In this document: piece by piece, positions 53,052 to 62,401 of the stretch | Numbering within the stretch: position 1 is the first letter of the stretch | How the letters are laid out: every line of letters begins with the position of its first letter | Source: UPXZ01 sp964634605 | GTDB lineage: Bacteria; Bacteroidota; Bacteroidia; Bacteroidales; Paludibacteraceae | DNA: 64,000 nucleotides | Direction: 5' to 3' | Assembly: GCA_964634605.1 (NCBI GenBank) | Contig: CAZWLJ010000001.1 | Coordinates: 1-64,000 of the forward strand | Notes under the pieces: generated by a model | Database searches by the model: none | What the model saw: only the letters and a program-made list of their open reading frames with translations | What the model was told of the DNA's origin: nothing | Made by a program: the position numbers and the translations under genes

Positions 53052-54533
53052 ATGCAAAGCTACTCTGTACTGCTTATCATTGCCGCATATTTCAGTATTT
53101 TACTACTCATTTCGCACCTTGTCAGCCGTAAAAGTTCCGATAACGATGCTTTTTTTCGTGCCAACCGTCAGTCGCCATGGTGGGTGGTAGCTATTGGTAT
53201 GATTGGCACTTCCATTTCGGGTGTAACGTTTGTTTCGGTTCCGGGCATGGTTCGCGAAGTGAATTTCAGTTACATGCAGATGGTATTCGGATTTTTCTTC
53301 GGGTATGTGGTGATTGCCAGAGTGCTGCTGCCGCTCTACTACAAACTCAACCTGACTTCGATATACACATACCTGGACCAGCGTTTCGGACGCCGGGCAT
53401 ATAAAACCGGGGCATCGTTCTTCCTTCTGGGGAAAACCATCGGAGCATCGGCGCGTCTCTACATCGTGGCGCTGATACTGCACGAGGTTATTTTCAAAAC
53501 ATGGAATGTTCCGTTCTGGATAACAGTTTGCGGCACCATCGTGCTTATCTGGCTCTACACGCAGCGAAGCGGTATTAAAACCGTAATCTGGACTGATACC
53601 ATTCAAACCATAATCATGATTACAGCCCTCGTGCTTATCATTGCCGGAGTGATGAACCGGATTAACATGACCTGTTCCGGATTATTTGAAGCACTCAGCA
53701 ACAGCCCTAAAACCAATATGTTTGTTTTCGGTGACTGGTACGACAGGCAAAATTTCTGGAAACAGTTTCTGAGCGGAGTGTTCATCCCCATCGTGATGAC
53801 CGGACTGGATCAGGATATGATGCAGAAAAACCTCACGATACACACACTGAAAGATGCGCAGAAAAACATGTACTGGTATGGAATTGCTTTCGTACCGGTA
53901 AATTTTCTGTTCCTCACACTTGGCGCTATGCTGCTGCTGTTAGCTTCGCAAAACGGCATCGCGCTTCCGGCTGCTTCTGACAACATTCTGACCATCTTTG
54001 CCACACAATATCTGGGAAATACGGTTTATATCATTTTTGTCATCGGCATTATTGCGGCTGCTTTCTCGAGCGCCGACTCGGCAATGACAGCTCTTACCAC
54101 CTCTTTCTCGGTTGACATACTGGAAATTGATAAACCGGGAAACAACGAAAAAGCCGTGAAAATCCGGAAGAAAATTCACATTCTCATAGCTGTAGTTTTT
54201 GTCCTGATTATTCTGCTTTTCAGGGAAATAAACAACAGGAGCGTAATTGATGCCATTTATACCATCGTGTCGTACACCTACGGGCCCCTGCTGGGATTGT
54301 ACGCATTCGGATTATTCACCAGACTGAAAACATCCGATAAGGCAGTTCCATACATAGCCGTTCTTTCGCCGGTCATTTGCTACACGCTGAATTTTATCAG
54401 TAAAAAATTCTGGGGTTACAGTTTTGGGTATGAGTTGCTGATGTTAAACGGATTGATTACTTTTGCGGGATTGTGGATAGCTGCCCGCCGAGTCATGGAA
54501 AAGGAAAATGAAGGGAGCGCAGGGATAAAATAA
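53052..54533 (+). CDS. Sodium:solute symporter family transporter
   Basis: 493 residues from the ATG at 53052. The upstream Met at 52974 lies before the -7 box and is rejected. About 13 hydrophobic segments follow the SSS pattern, with the sodium-site stretch IGMIGTSISGVTFVSVPGM (about 49-67), the loop SARLYIVALI and GIIAAAFSSADSAMTALTTSFSVD (about 333-356), the family's strongest signature. Substrate not predictable (sugars, sialic acid, amino acids and others occur). Inner membrane; monocistronic. Confidence 0.9.
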   Translation: MQSYSVLLIIAAYFSILLLISHLVSRKSSDNDAFFRANRQSPWWVVAIGMIGTSISGVTFVSVPGMVREVNFSYMQMVFGFFFGYVVIARVLLPLYYKLNLTSIYTYLDQRFGRRAYKTGASFFLLGKTIGASARLYIVALILHEVIFKTWNVPFWITVCGTIVLIWLYTQRSGIKTVIWTDTIQTIIMITALVLIIAGVMNRINMTCSGLFEALSNSPKTNMFVFGDWYDRQNFWKQFLSGVFIPIVMTGLDQDMMQKNLTIHTLKDAQKNMYWYGIAFVPVNFLFLTLGAMLLLLASQNGIALPAASDNILTIFATQYLGNTVYIIFVIGIIAAAFSSADSAMTALTTSFSVDILEIDKPGNNEKAVKIRKKIHILIAVVFVLIILLFREINNRSVIDAIYTIVSYTYGPLLGLYAFGLFTRLKTSDKAVPYIAVLSPVICYTLNFISKKFWGYSFGYELLMLNGLITFAGLWIAARRVMEKENEGSAGIK

Positions 54534-54586
54534 TTTCAGTTATTCAGCCGGGAAAAAATAAATTCAGAAAACAAAACTCATAATCA

Positions 54587-54615
54587 CAGAAATTCTCCCT
54601 GACTGGGGAGAGGGA
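54587..54615. repeat. Dispersed repeat block CTCCCTGACTGGGGAGAGGGAG
   Basis: A palindrome-like CTCCC...GGGAG block immediately before engB, related to the other GAGAGGG blocks of the window. It may supply the purine-rich GGGAGG ahead of the engB ATG. Confidence 0.45.
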
Positions 54616-54622
54616 GGTATAC

Positions 54623-55228
54623 ATGGAAATAAAATCAGCAGAATTTGTCGTAAGTAATACCGATTACCGGAAATGTCCCGAAGGTACAAAGCCGGAATAT
54701 GCCTTCATCGGCCGCTCGAACGTGGGCAAATCGTCGTTGATAAACATGCTCTGCAGTAAGAAAGGACTGGCCATGACCTCCTCGAAGCCCGGTAAAACCC
54801 TGCTCATCAACCATTTTATCATCAACAACGCATGGTATATTGTGGATTTACCGGGTTATGGTTATGCCAGCCGCAGCAAGCAGCAACGCGACGAATTAAA
54901 AAAAATCATCGAAAACTACATTCTGCAACGCGAACAACTGACTAACCTTTTCGTGCTGATCGACAGCCGTCACGCTCCCCAGCAAATCGATCTGGATTTT
55001 ATGGAATGGCTGGGCATCAGCGGAATACCTTTTTCCATCGTATTTACGAAGATGGATAAGCAATCGCAGACCCGCGGAAAGGACAACGTGCAAGCCTACA
55101 AGGAAAAACTGCTCGAAACCTGGGAAGCCCTGCCTCCGGTATTTCTGACTTCGAGCGAAAAATGGCAGGGACGCGATGAACTACTGCATTATATCGAAGA
55201 AATCAATACTCAGATTTCCGATCACTAA
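54623..55228 (+). CDS. engB: Ribosome-biogenesis GTPase EngB/YsxC
   Basis: 201 residues. The G motifs are G1 GRSNVGKSSLI (31-41), G3 DLPGYGYA (77-84), G4 TKMDK and G5 TSSEK. The length and the EFVVSNTDYRKCPEG start fit EngB, an essential 50S assembly factor. Monocistronic. A GGGAGG 8 nt before the ATG lies in the dispersed repeat block, suggesting that the repeat forms its leader. Confidence 0.95.
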   Translation: MEIKSAEFVVSNTDYRKCPEGTKPEYAFIGRSNVGKSSLINMLCSKKGLAMTSSKPGKTLLINHFIINNAWYIVDLPGYGYASRSKQQRDELKKIIENYILQREQLTNLFVLIDSRHAPQQIDLDFMEWLGISGIPFSIVFTKMDKQSQTRGKDNVQAYKEKLLETWEALPPVFLTSSEKWQGRDELLHYIEEINTQISDH

Positions 55229-55351
55229 GCGGGGCGAAACAATCTTTACCGGATTTTCATCGCACGGTATAATTCCTGGTAATAATAAACCAGGCTTTGA
55301 AAAGCGGATCAGGCCATTCCGGATGAAACGAATTAAAAAAAAGGAATTATC

Positions 55352-55388
55352 ACAGGATTGCAAACGTTTGCAATCCTGTTTGGTTTTA
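55352..55388. terminator. Perfect 28-bp palindrome, probable terminator of engB
   Basis: ACAGGATTGCAAAC (55352-55365) is directly followed by its complement (55366-55379), then TTGGTTTTAT. A tail of T's suggests a terminator, though with no loop bases the hairpin closes on the central CG. Confidence 0.75.
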
Positions 55389-55409
55389 TAACGTATGAAA
55401 TTTTATTTT

Positions 55410-55417
55410 TATTTTTG
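55410..55417 (+). promoter_or_regulatory. Candidate -7 box for the MFS gene
   Basis: TATTTTTG 82 bp before the ATG of the MFS gene. No standard TTG upstream. Confidence 0.4.
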
Positions 55418-55498
55418 TAAAAAGAAGTAACATTGCATAAAACTTGCAAAACGGTTTTTACTATTCATTATTCTACTAATTAACTATTTATCAATACA

Positions 55499-56977
55499 AT
55501 GTTAGACATTCAAAAGAAAAAAACGAACCCGTTTTTCGTCCTGTTGAGTTTGCCGTCAACAGCTATGGGATTTGCGTTATCCGTACAGATTTCAGCTTTA
55601 AGCTGGATTCTTTCCACCAAATATGGACTGGATATTCATGAAATCGGTATCGTGTGGGCTGCCGGGCCTATAGCCGGTATCATTGCTCAGCCCATTGTAG
55701 GACTTGTTTCCGACAAATTGTGGTTTATGGGTGGTCGCCGCCGTCCGTGGATTGTATTCGGGAGCCTTCTGGCCGCTCTGATGCTGCTGGCATTGCCCAA
55801 CCTGGGCATTATCCAGAGTATTTTCGCCAGTGGCAGCGATCCCAAAGCAGGATTGCTGACTATAGCCGTAGTTGTTGCACTGATGCTCGACCTGTCTATC
55901 AATGTGAGCCTCAACCCTACCCGTTCGCTGGTAGCCGACTGCACCACCATGGATGAAAGGGGAAAGGGATATACCTGGATGCAGACTATCTCGGGCACTT
56001 TCGGTATGCTGGCTTACTTCATCGGAGGTATTTTTGGCAATCTTGCGCTGATATACGTGGGTGCCATCATTACTCTGCTTGCAGCCATCATTCCTGCCCT
56101 GCTCATTGAAGAACCAAAACAACTTACCAACACCGAAGTAACAAAGAAAACCGAATCCAAATCGACCGGAAAAGATATCATTGATTCGCTGTTTCCGCTT
56201 ACAGGGCTTTTGGTATATGGTATTTATGTGCTTGTAACCAAACTTTTCGGTGTGAATGTACCCGGGAATGTTCATTTGGGCGGTATTGATTTAGGCATCG
56301 TAGAATTTATTTCTGTGATCATTTTTATCATCACATCCATCATGGTGCTGATGAATGCATTGCACCTGCCAAAAAACTCCAACGAATATCAGAAAGTGCT
56401 TCTGGCTCATTCATTCACCTGGGTAGGCGTACAGACGATGTTTATTTATGCACTCTTTTTTCTCGACCACCGTATGGAACTGGGCGAAACCGCCGGAAAA
56501 GTTAACTCCATGGCATTCTTTATCCTGAGTCTGGTAAGCGCCCTCCTCCCCGCGTTCGTTCTTAATCCGATTGCCAAACGAATAGGCATGGTAAAAACCC
56601 ACTACATCGCTTTATTCATCATGGCGGCTGGCTACGGCGGCATTTTCTTCCTTGCCAGTTCTCCGGTGCTTTACTACATTTTCATTGCCGTTGCAGGTAT
56701 TGGATGGGGTTCGGTAGTTTCACTTCCCTTTGCCATTATGAGCGAAAAAGTGGATCAGACCAAAATGGGACTTTACATGGGTATTTTCAACCTTTCAGTA
56801 GTGCTTCCGCAGCTGGTGGCCAGTTTCAAAATGGGTGAAGTGGTGAATAATGCTGCCGACAAATCGGTGGTATTTGCCATCTGTATGATTACACTTGCCA
56901 TTTCGGGTTTGCTCTGGATGTTTGTAAAAAATGAAAAGGTGAAAAACAGGGTGAAACATACCGGATCGGCTCATTAA
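55499..56977 (+). CDS. MFS sugar transporter, SLC45/GPH-like
   Basis: 492 residues with 12 predicted membrane segments. The cytoplasmic loop motif GGRRRPWIVFG (after helix 2) and LNPTRSLVADCT match the SLC45-like/GPH sugar symporters common in Bacteroidota. Substrates in the family are maltose, sucrose or related glucosides, but no glycosidase partner is adjacent. Inner membrane. It stands alone with its own promoter and terminator. Confidence 0.88.
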   Translation: MLDIQKKKTNPFFVLLSLPSTAMGFALSVQISALSWILSTKYGLDIHEIGIVWAAGPIAGIIAQPIVGLVSDKLWFMGGRRRPWIVFGSLLAALMLLALPNLGIIQSIFASGSDPKAGLLTIAVVVALMLDLSINVSLNPTRSLVADCTTMDERGKGYTWMQTISGTFGMLAYFIGGIFGNLALIYVGAIITLLAAIIPALLIEEPKQLTNTEVTKKTESKSTGKDIIDSLFPLTGLLVYGIYVLVTKLFGVNVPGNVHLGGIDLGIVEFISVIIFIITSIMVLMNALHLPKNSNEYQKVLLAHSFTWVGVQTMFIYALFFLDHRMELGETAGKVNSMAFFILSLVSALLPAFVLNPIAKRIGMVKTHYIALFIMAAGYGGIFFLASSPVLYYIFIAVAGIGWGSVVSLPFAIMSEKVDQTKMGLYMGIFNLSVVLPQLVASFKMGEVVNNAADKSVVFAICMITLAISGLLWMFVKNEKVKNRVKHTGSAH

Positions 56978-56997
56978 ACTTCATCCTGATTCTTCAT

Positions 56998-57036
56998 AAA
57001 TCCTTTCTCATTTCAAGCGGGAAAGGATTTTTTTTA
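56998..57036 (+). terminator. Intrinsic terminator of the MFS gene
   Basis: AAATCCTTTC (56998-57007) pairs with GAAAGGATTT (57021-57030), followed by TTTTTTA. Confidence 0.85.
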
Positions 57037-57061
57037 TTCTGACAGAACGAAATTTTCTGCT

Positions 57062-57069
57062 TATCTTTG
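57062..57069 (+). promoter_or_regulatory. -7 box of the ABC importer operon
   Basis: TATCTTTG 20 bp before the substrate-binding protein ATG. No TTG at the usual spacing, so activation or weak promoter is possible. No Fur-like box was recognised. Confidence 0.5.
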
Positions 57070-57089
57070 CAGACATCAAACCGATTTCG

Positions 57090-58217
57090 ATGACTAAAAC
57101 TTTCAGCATTCTGTTCAGCATCCTGTTTTTAATTTCCTGCGGCAACAAAAAAGCAGGGAATAATGCTTTTGAAAAACCCGAAAGTGCCACCACAATCACT
57201 TACGCCCGGGGATTTTCCATTCAGAATTTTGAGGATTACCGCAAAGTCACCGTTTTCAGTCCCTGGAAAAAAGGGGAAATTTATGCCCTGTACTATCTGG
57301 TAAAGAAAGCTGAAACCGTTACACCTGATGATGGTGTGAAAATAACTGTACCATTGAAATCACTCGCAAGCACATCGGTAACTCATCTCGAATTTCTGAG
57401 TTTACTTAATGAAATACAATCTGTTACGGGCGTTTGCAGTCCGAAACTGATATACAATCCCGAAATACGGAAAAATGTAGAATCTGGTAAAATAGCTGAT
57501 CTGGGCGATGCATTCAGTCTGAATGTGGAAAAAACACTTTTATTGAAACCGGAAGCTCTGATGACCAGCGGTTTCAACCAGACCGATGCCAATGCCAAAC
57601 GTATCGAACAATCAGGCATTCCGGTAATCTACAACAATGAATGGATGGAAAATTCGCTGCTCGGCAGGGCTGAATGGATCAAATTTGCCGGTGCATTTTT
57701 CGATAAGCAGATGCAGGCAGATTCCATTTTTTCGGGTATAGAAAAGCGTTACAACGATCTGAAGGCAAAAGCCGGAAAAGCAATCAATAAACCAAAAATC
57801 ATGGCCGGAAACAATTTCAGGGGAACGTGGTACATGCCCGCCGGACGAAGTTTCATGAGTGAACTTTTCAAAGATGCAGGTGGCGATTACCTTTATGCCA
57901 GCGACACGACCAGTGGAAGTTTACCGCTGAATACTGAAACGATCCTGAAGAACTTTTCCGAAACCGACATCTGGCTTAACTGTAATTATACCACCATCGG
58001 TGAACTGGTGCAAGCGGACAGCAAACATGCCCTTTTTCGCCCGGTAAAAACAAACCGGGTATACAATTTCAATAAAAGAATGTTGCCTTCTGCAGCCAAC
58101 GATTTTTGGGAAAGCGCGGTTGCAAGACCTGATTTGCTCCTGGGAGATGTAATCGCAATATTGCATCCCGGGATTTTGCCGCGATATGAGCTGGTCTATG
58201 CCGTTAAGTTAAAATAA
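57090..58217 (+). CDS. ABC importer substrate-binding lipoprotein (siderophore/cobalamin type)
   Basis: A 375-residue lipoprotein (C17 in FLISCG) of the BtuF/FepB class III binding fold: two lobes joined by a long helix, with KPEALMTSGF (about 155) and the NNFRGTWYMPAGRSFM stretch typical of this Bacteroidota group. It delivers an iron chelate or cobalamin to the permease. It starts the run SBP-GNAT-permease-ATPase. No TonB receptor gene is in the window to settle the ligand. Confidence 0.85.
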   Translation: MTKTFSILFSILFLISCGNKKAGNNAFEKPESATTITYARGFSIQNFEDYRKVTVFSPWKKGEIYALYYLVKKAETVTPDDGVKITVPLKSLASTSVTHLEFLSLLNEIQSVTGVCSPKLIYNPEIRKNVESGKIADLGDAFSLNVEKTLLLKPEALMTSGFNQTDANAKRIEQSGIPVIYNNEWMENSLLGRAEWIKFAGAFFDKQMQADSIFSGIEKRYNDLKAKAGKAINKPKIMAGNNFRGTWYMPAGRSFMSELFKDAGGDYLYASDTTSGSLPLNTETILKNFSETDIWLNCNYTTIGELVQADSKHALFRPVKTNRVYNFNKRMLPSAANDFWESAVARPDLLLGDVIAILHPGILPRYELVYAVKLK

Positions 58218-58241
58218 GTAACCTACAACCACCAGAAAATC

Positions 58242-58790
58242 ATGATTCAACTGATTGTTTCGGACGAAATAACGCTCAAACAGATAACTGAAAACGACGC
58301 ACAGGCTATTTTCAGTGTTATCGACACTCAGCGCCGATATCTGGGAGAATGGCTGCCCTTTGTATACACGACTCTATCGGCCGACGATACGCTGAACTTC
58401 GTTCGTTCGGTTGCTGATACTCCCGAAAGTTTTCGGGAACTTGTTTTCTGCATCTTTTTCCACAAAGAGTTTGCCGGACTTATCGGCTTAAAATTCAACC
58501 CTGCCGATAAAGCCAACCTGCGTACCGAAATCGGTTACTGGCTTTCGGAAACATTTCAGAAGAAAGGAATAATGACTCAATCGGCTAAAATGCTGATTGA
58601 TTATGCTTTTGATGAACTGAATCTGAACCGGATTACCATCAAGTGTGCTGCAGGCAACCTGCCCAGCAATAACATTGCGAAGCGGCTGGGATTTGTGTAT
58701 GAAGGAACCGAACGTGATGGTGAGCTTTTTCCGGATGGTCATTTTGTCGACCTGAAGGTTTACAGCATGTTAAAAAAAGAATGGAAATAA
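58242..58790 (+). CDS. GNAT acetyltransferase, RimJ/RimL-like
   Basis: 182 residues. GNAT elements include KFNPADKANLRTEIGYWLSE (strand 4 region), the acetyl-CoA loop FQKKGIMTQSAKMLIDYAFDELNLNRITIKC and the C-terminal SNNIAKRLGFVYEG. The group acetylates N-termini or small amines. It sits between the binding protein (24 bp) and permease (4 bp) genes, so it is co-transcribed with the importer. A role in modifying the ligand is possible but unsupported. Confidence 0.88.
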   Translation: MIQLIVSDEITLKQITENDAQAIFSVIDTQRRYLGEWLPFVYTTLSADDTLNFVRSVADTPESFRELVFCIFFHKEFAGLIGLKFNPADKANLRTEIGYWLSETFQKKGIMTQSAKMLIDYAFDELNLNRITIKCAAGNLPSNNIAKRLGFVYEGTERDGELFPDGHFVDLKVYSMLKKEWK

Positions 58791-58794
58791 TGCA

Positions 58795-59790
58795 ATGAAA
58801 TCCCGTAAATCCATATTGTTTTTCCTGCTGCTGGTGCTGCTGGTCTTTTTATTCCTGGCCGACCTCACTTCCGGCAGCATCCGCATACCCTTCGGCGAAG
58901 CAATACAGGTTTTTTTCGGAAAAAGCACAAATAATATTCATTCGGAAATACTCCTGAATTTCCGTTTACCTAAAGCGGTTACAGCTATTCTTACCGGAGC
59001 TGCTCTTTCGGTTGCCGGGCTGATGATGCAGACACTCTTCCGTAATCCGCTGGCCGATCCGTATATTCTGGGTGTAAGTTCGGGTGCCAGCCTGGGAGTG
59101 GCGCTTGTTATGATGGCTTCATCTTTCTTACCGGTTTTGTTCGTCTCGAATGGCTGGGGAATGATTCTGGCTGCCATTCTCGGAGCTGCCATGGTTCTGC
59201 TGCTTGTAGTGGGGGTATCATTTAAAGTTCAGAATTCGGTTTCATTGCTTATTGTCGGCATCATGTTTGGTACCATAGCTTCTTCGTTGGTAAGCGTTTT
59301 GCAGTATTTCAGCAATCCGGATGCATTAAAACTTTTTATCATGTGGAACATGGGCAGCCTGAGCGCCGTCACCTGGGAATACCTGCGCATTCTTTTCCCT
59401 GTCATTCTTATCGGGTTACTTCTTGCATTCATGCTGATCAAACGATTGAACGGGCTTTTGCTTGGCGAAAATTACGCACGCGGGCTGGGAATCCCGATTC
59501 TCGAAACGCGTATCCTCGTGGTTGTTGCCACCGGCATACTGGCCGGATCTGTCACAGCCTTTACCGGGCCCATTGCCTTTGTCGGTGTGGCTATCCCGCA
59601 CATTGCCCGCGGATTGTTTCGCACAGCAAAACACCAGTATCTCATGCCCGCGAGCATCATGCTGGGGGCTTCGCTTATACTTATTTGTGATATTATTTCG
59701 CAAATCCCGACTCATACACTACCAATAAACACCATCAGCGCCCTTTTCGGAGCGCCTGTTATTATCTGGATTATTTTGAAAAGAAAGTAA
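58795..59790 (+). CDS. FecCD-type ABC importer permease
   Basis: 331 residues with about nine or ten membrane segments, usual for BtuC/FecCD subunits. The family motifs RNPLADPYILGVSSGASLG (about 77-95) and TAFTGPIAFVGVAIPHIAR (about 247-265, coupling region) are intact. It forms a dimer channel with the ATPase encoded 3 bp downstream. Ligand unresolved, iron chelate or cobalamin. Confidence 0.93.
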   Translation: MKSRKSILFFLLLVLLVFLFLADLTSGSIRIPFGEAIQVFFGKSTNNIHSEILLNFRLPKAVTAILTGAALSVAGLMMQTLFRNPLADPYILGVSSGASLGVALVMMASSFLPVLFVSNGWGMILAAILGAAMVLLLVVGVSFKVQNSVSLLIVGIMFGTIASSLVSVLQYFSNPDALKLFIMWNMGSLSAVTWEYLRILFPVILIGLLLAFMLIKRLNGLLLGENYARGLGIPILETRILVVVATGILAGSVTAFTGPIAFVGVAIPHIARGLFRTAKHQYLMPASIMLGASLILICDIISQIPTHTLPINTISALFGAPVIIWIILKRK

Positions 59791-59793
59791 GAA

Positions 59794-60771
59794 ATGCCAA
59801 TCGTAAAGACCAGCCAGCTATCCATCGGTTACACCAAAGATAAAAAAACGACTTTGGTACAGCGTAATCTGAATCTCGAACTACGAAGGGGTGAAATGGT
59901 ATGTCTGATCGGTCCGAACGGCAGTGGAAAAACCACCCTGCTGAGGACACTGGCCGGATTGCAAAAAACGCTGAAAGGCGATGTGATGATAGAGAATAAA
60001 AACATCTCGGAGTTTTCACCGCAGCAGAAAGCGCTTCAGATAGCCCTGGTACTGACCGACAAAGTACAAATAGAAAATGCTACGGTGAAAGATATTGTAA
60101 CACTGGGTCAGCATCCTTACACACACTGGATAGGCGGACTTACGCCCGAAGGACGCCGTAAAGTGGATGAAGCCATACAAATGGTGCATCTCGAAAAAAA
60201 AGCAGGACATTATCTCAACGAACTTTCGGATGGCGAACGCCAGCGGGTAATGATAGCCAAAGCCCTGGCACAGGATACACCTCTGATTTTGCTGGATGAA
60301 CCTACCGCGCATCTGGACCTGCCAAACCGGGTGGAAGTGATGCTTCTCCTGCACCGCCTGGCACACAAAACTCAGAAAGCCATCATACTTTCGACACACG
60401 AACTCGACCTCGCTCTGCAAGCAGCTGACCGAATATGGCTTATGAGCCAAACCGAAGGAGTCATCAGTGGTGTGCCCGAAGATCTGGTTATCGATGGCAG
60501 TTTCAATCGTGTTTTTGAAAGCGAGGCTTACTATTTCAACACAACGAACGGAAATTTTTCGATGTGCTACACGCTTCCGAAAAAAATAAGTGTCACCTCG
60601 TCAGACAATTCCCGGCTTTACTGGACACTGAGAGCCCTTGCCAGAGCCGGATACAGTGTAGAAGCCGGCACTCCTGCCCTGATTACAATAACAGATTCAG
60701 GATGGGAAATGGATGGTAAGCTATTCAGAACCATTGGAAGCCTGCTGGAAACGCTTGCAAAACAACAATGA
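59794..60771 (+). CDS. ABC importer ATPase (FecE/BtuD type)
   Basis: 325 residues. Walker A GPNGSGKTT (about 41-49), signature LSDGERQR, Walker B LILLDEPTAHLD and the H-loop STHELDLAL are present. It is about 65-70 residues longer than typical FecE; the extra C-terminal part (from about 255) resembles a small alpha/beta domain ending NSLLETLAKQQ-like. Such an extension seems common in Bacteroidota, function unknown. It starts 3 bp after the permease gene. Confidence 0.92.
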   Translation: MPIVKTSQLSIGYTKDKKTTLVQRNLNLELRRGEMVCLIGPNGSGKTTLLRTLAGLQKTLKGDVMIENKNISEFSPQQKALQIALVLTDKVQIENATVKDIVTLGQHPYTHWIGGLTPEGRRKVDEAIQMVHLEKKAGHYLNELSDGERQRVMIAKALAQDTPLILLDEPTAHLDLPNRVEVMLLLHRLAHKTQKAIILSTHELDLALQAADRIWLMSQTEGVISGVPEDLVIDGSFNRVFESEAYYFNTTNGNFSMCYTLPKKISVTSSDNSRLYWTLRALARAGYSVEAGTPALITITDSGWEMDGKLFRTIGSLLETLAKQQ

Positions 60772-60833
60772 TGCAACTGGATTTTTTTTCTTAAAAAAAA
60801 AGAAATCATTCAGCATAGTCAGCACAGAATAAT

Positions 60834-60841
60834 TATATTTG
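60834..60841 (+). promoter_or_regulatory. -7 box of the NlpC/P60 gene
   Basis: TATATTTG. It puts the transcript start near 60848. The TTG at 60847 would thus lie at the transcript start, which favours the GTG at 60880 as the real start codon. Confidence 0.55.
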
Positions 60842-60879
60842 CATTCTTGCTTGGCATAAAAAATCCGAATACCATACCC

Positions 60880-62292
60880 GTGAACAAAAAACTTACAATC
60901 CTTTTGCTGCTTGGAGCCGTCTGTATTTCGTGCTCTTCAAAATCATTTCTGAATGCAACAAACGCGGACAACAAACTTACACGGGAAAAGAATTATGAAG
61001 TGATTGCCATTCAGGATTCTGTAATCAACTATGGCATGCGCTACATGTCGACACCTTACCGGTACGGGGGTACCACACCCCGCGGATTCGACTGTTCAGG
61101 CTTCACATCGCATGTATACAGTCAATTTGGATTCAACCTGAACCGCTCTTCACGCGATCAGGCAAAACAATTTCCACTTATTCCGAAAAACGAACTCTGT
61201 ACAGGCGACCTTGTATTTTTCGAGGGCAGAAGCCACAACGGCATTGTAGGCCACGTGGGTATTGTAACCGAAAGAAAAATCAACGGGGAATTTAATTTTC
61301 TGCATTCATCCATCAAAAGAGGCGTTACCATATCTTCATCCGAAGAGCCCTACTATGCATCAAGATTCCTGAAAGCTGGCAGAGTGATTGATTCAAAATC
61401 GGACAACCTGCAACTGACTCGTGTGCCGGATGCAACCCAAAACAATACCGGAAAAGTTGCCTCACGGCAGCTTACACGGGCGAAAGCTGAACCTGAAAAG
61501 ATGTATGATGCGATATATCACACAGTAAAAAAAGGAGATAATCTTTCGAAAATCTCGAAAAAATACGATGTCCCTGTTTCAACGATTATACATCTGAACA
61601 ATCTTCAATCGAAGAAATTGAAAAAAGAACAGCGGCTGCTCATCAGCGAAGCGGTAGATATGCCCGATGTTCCACCCGTGCGAGTCCCCGCTATCGATCA
61701 CGACAAAACACAAACTTCACAGGTAAACAACGAAATTGCATTAATACAAACGGAGGAATTACACACACCGGAAACAGAAAAACCGGAGAGAAAGTCACAG
61801 GTGTCAGCACGTCAGGTATCACCTCAGATTCAATCGAAATCGTCATCTGATATGATGTCTGAACAAAAACCATCACAGGAGAAAACCGTGATTGAAACAG
61901 CTGAACTGAAAAAGAAGGAAGAAAATGCTCCGGTTAAGGAGATTAATCATTCGAAACATCAAGTTTCGGCAGGTGAAACCCTGTACTCAATTGCCCGGAT
62001 GTACAACCTGACAGTAGATGATATCAAACAACTGAACCACCTGAAAGACAACACCATACAATCCGGACAGGAACTCGTTGTGAATAATACTGTTAAGACA
62101 CGCACTAATAAAACAGACAGGCAGGAAGTAAAAGGAAAGCAAACGAACCACACTCACACCGTACAGCGGGGCGAAACCCTGTATGCTCTTTCGAGAAAAT
62201 ACAATTGTACCGTAAATGAAATAAGAAAATGGAACAGCCATATCGACGACAACATCCGCCCCGGAGATAAAATCAAAATCTTAAACAATTAG
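60880..62292 (+). CDS. NlpC/P60 peptidoglycan hydrolase with three LysM domains
   Basis: 470 residues from a GTG start. A lipoprotein signal (LLLLGAVCISC, C15 or C18) is followed by an NlpC/P60 domain (about 55-185) with catalytic Cys in GFDCSGF, His in GHVGIV and a third polar residue in FLHSS. LysM domains lie at about 215-260, 370-412 and 425-470 (YHTVKKGDNLSKISKKY, KHQVSAGETLYSIARMY, THTVQRGETLYALSRKY), separated by a Ser/Gln/Lys-rich linker. It likely cleaves peptide cross-links in the periplasm while held to glycan. Start choice rests on the promoter position and the intact signal. Confidence 0.9.
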   Translation: MNKKLTILLLLGAVCISCSSKSFLNATNADNKLTREKNYEVIAIQDSVINYGMRYMSTPYRYGGTTPRGFDCSGFTSHVYSQFGFNLNRSSRDQAKQFPLIPKNELCTGDLVFFEGRSHNGIVGHVGIVTERKINGEFNFLHSSIKRGVTISSSEEPYYASRFLKAGRVIDSKSDNLQLTRVPDATQNNTGKVASRQLTRAKAEPEKMYDAIYHTVKKGDNLSKISKKYDVPVSTIIHLNNLQSKKLKKEQRLLISEAVDMPDVPPVRVPAIDHDKTQTSQVNNEIALIQTEELHTPETEKPERKSQVSARQVSPQIQSKSSSDMMSEQKPSQEKTVIETAELKKKEENAPVKEINHSKHQVSAGETLYSIARMYNLTVDDIKQLNHLKDNTIQSGQELVVNNTVKTRTNKTDRQEVKGKQTNHTHTVQRGETLYALSRKYNCTVNEIRKWNSHIDDNIRPGDKIKILNN

Positions 62293-62338
62293 CCCTGCCG
62301 GATTTTCCGGTTTCAGCATCAGGTGCTGTTATCATAAA

Positions 62339-62388
62339 AAAAAAGAGACCGTTTCATCATCAGAATGAACCGGTCTCTTCTTTTTATG
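62339..62388. terminator. Bidirectional terminator hairpin
   Basis: AAAGAGACCG-TTTCAT pairs with ATGAA-CCGGTCTCTT across 62342-62379, flanked by A-run left and CTTTTTAT right. It serves the LysM gene and the convergent KAS III-like gene. Confidence 0.85.
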
Positions 62389-62401
62389 AACTAATTATCA
62401 G

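Noticed and set aside
60847..60880. TTG start for the NlpC/P60 protein
   Set aside because: It lies at the expected transcript start from the -7 box 60834-60841; the GTG at 60880 begins a normal lipoprotein signal.
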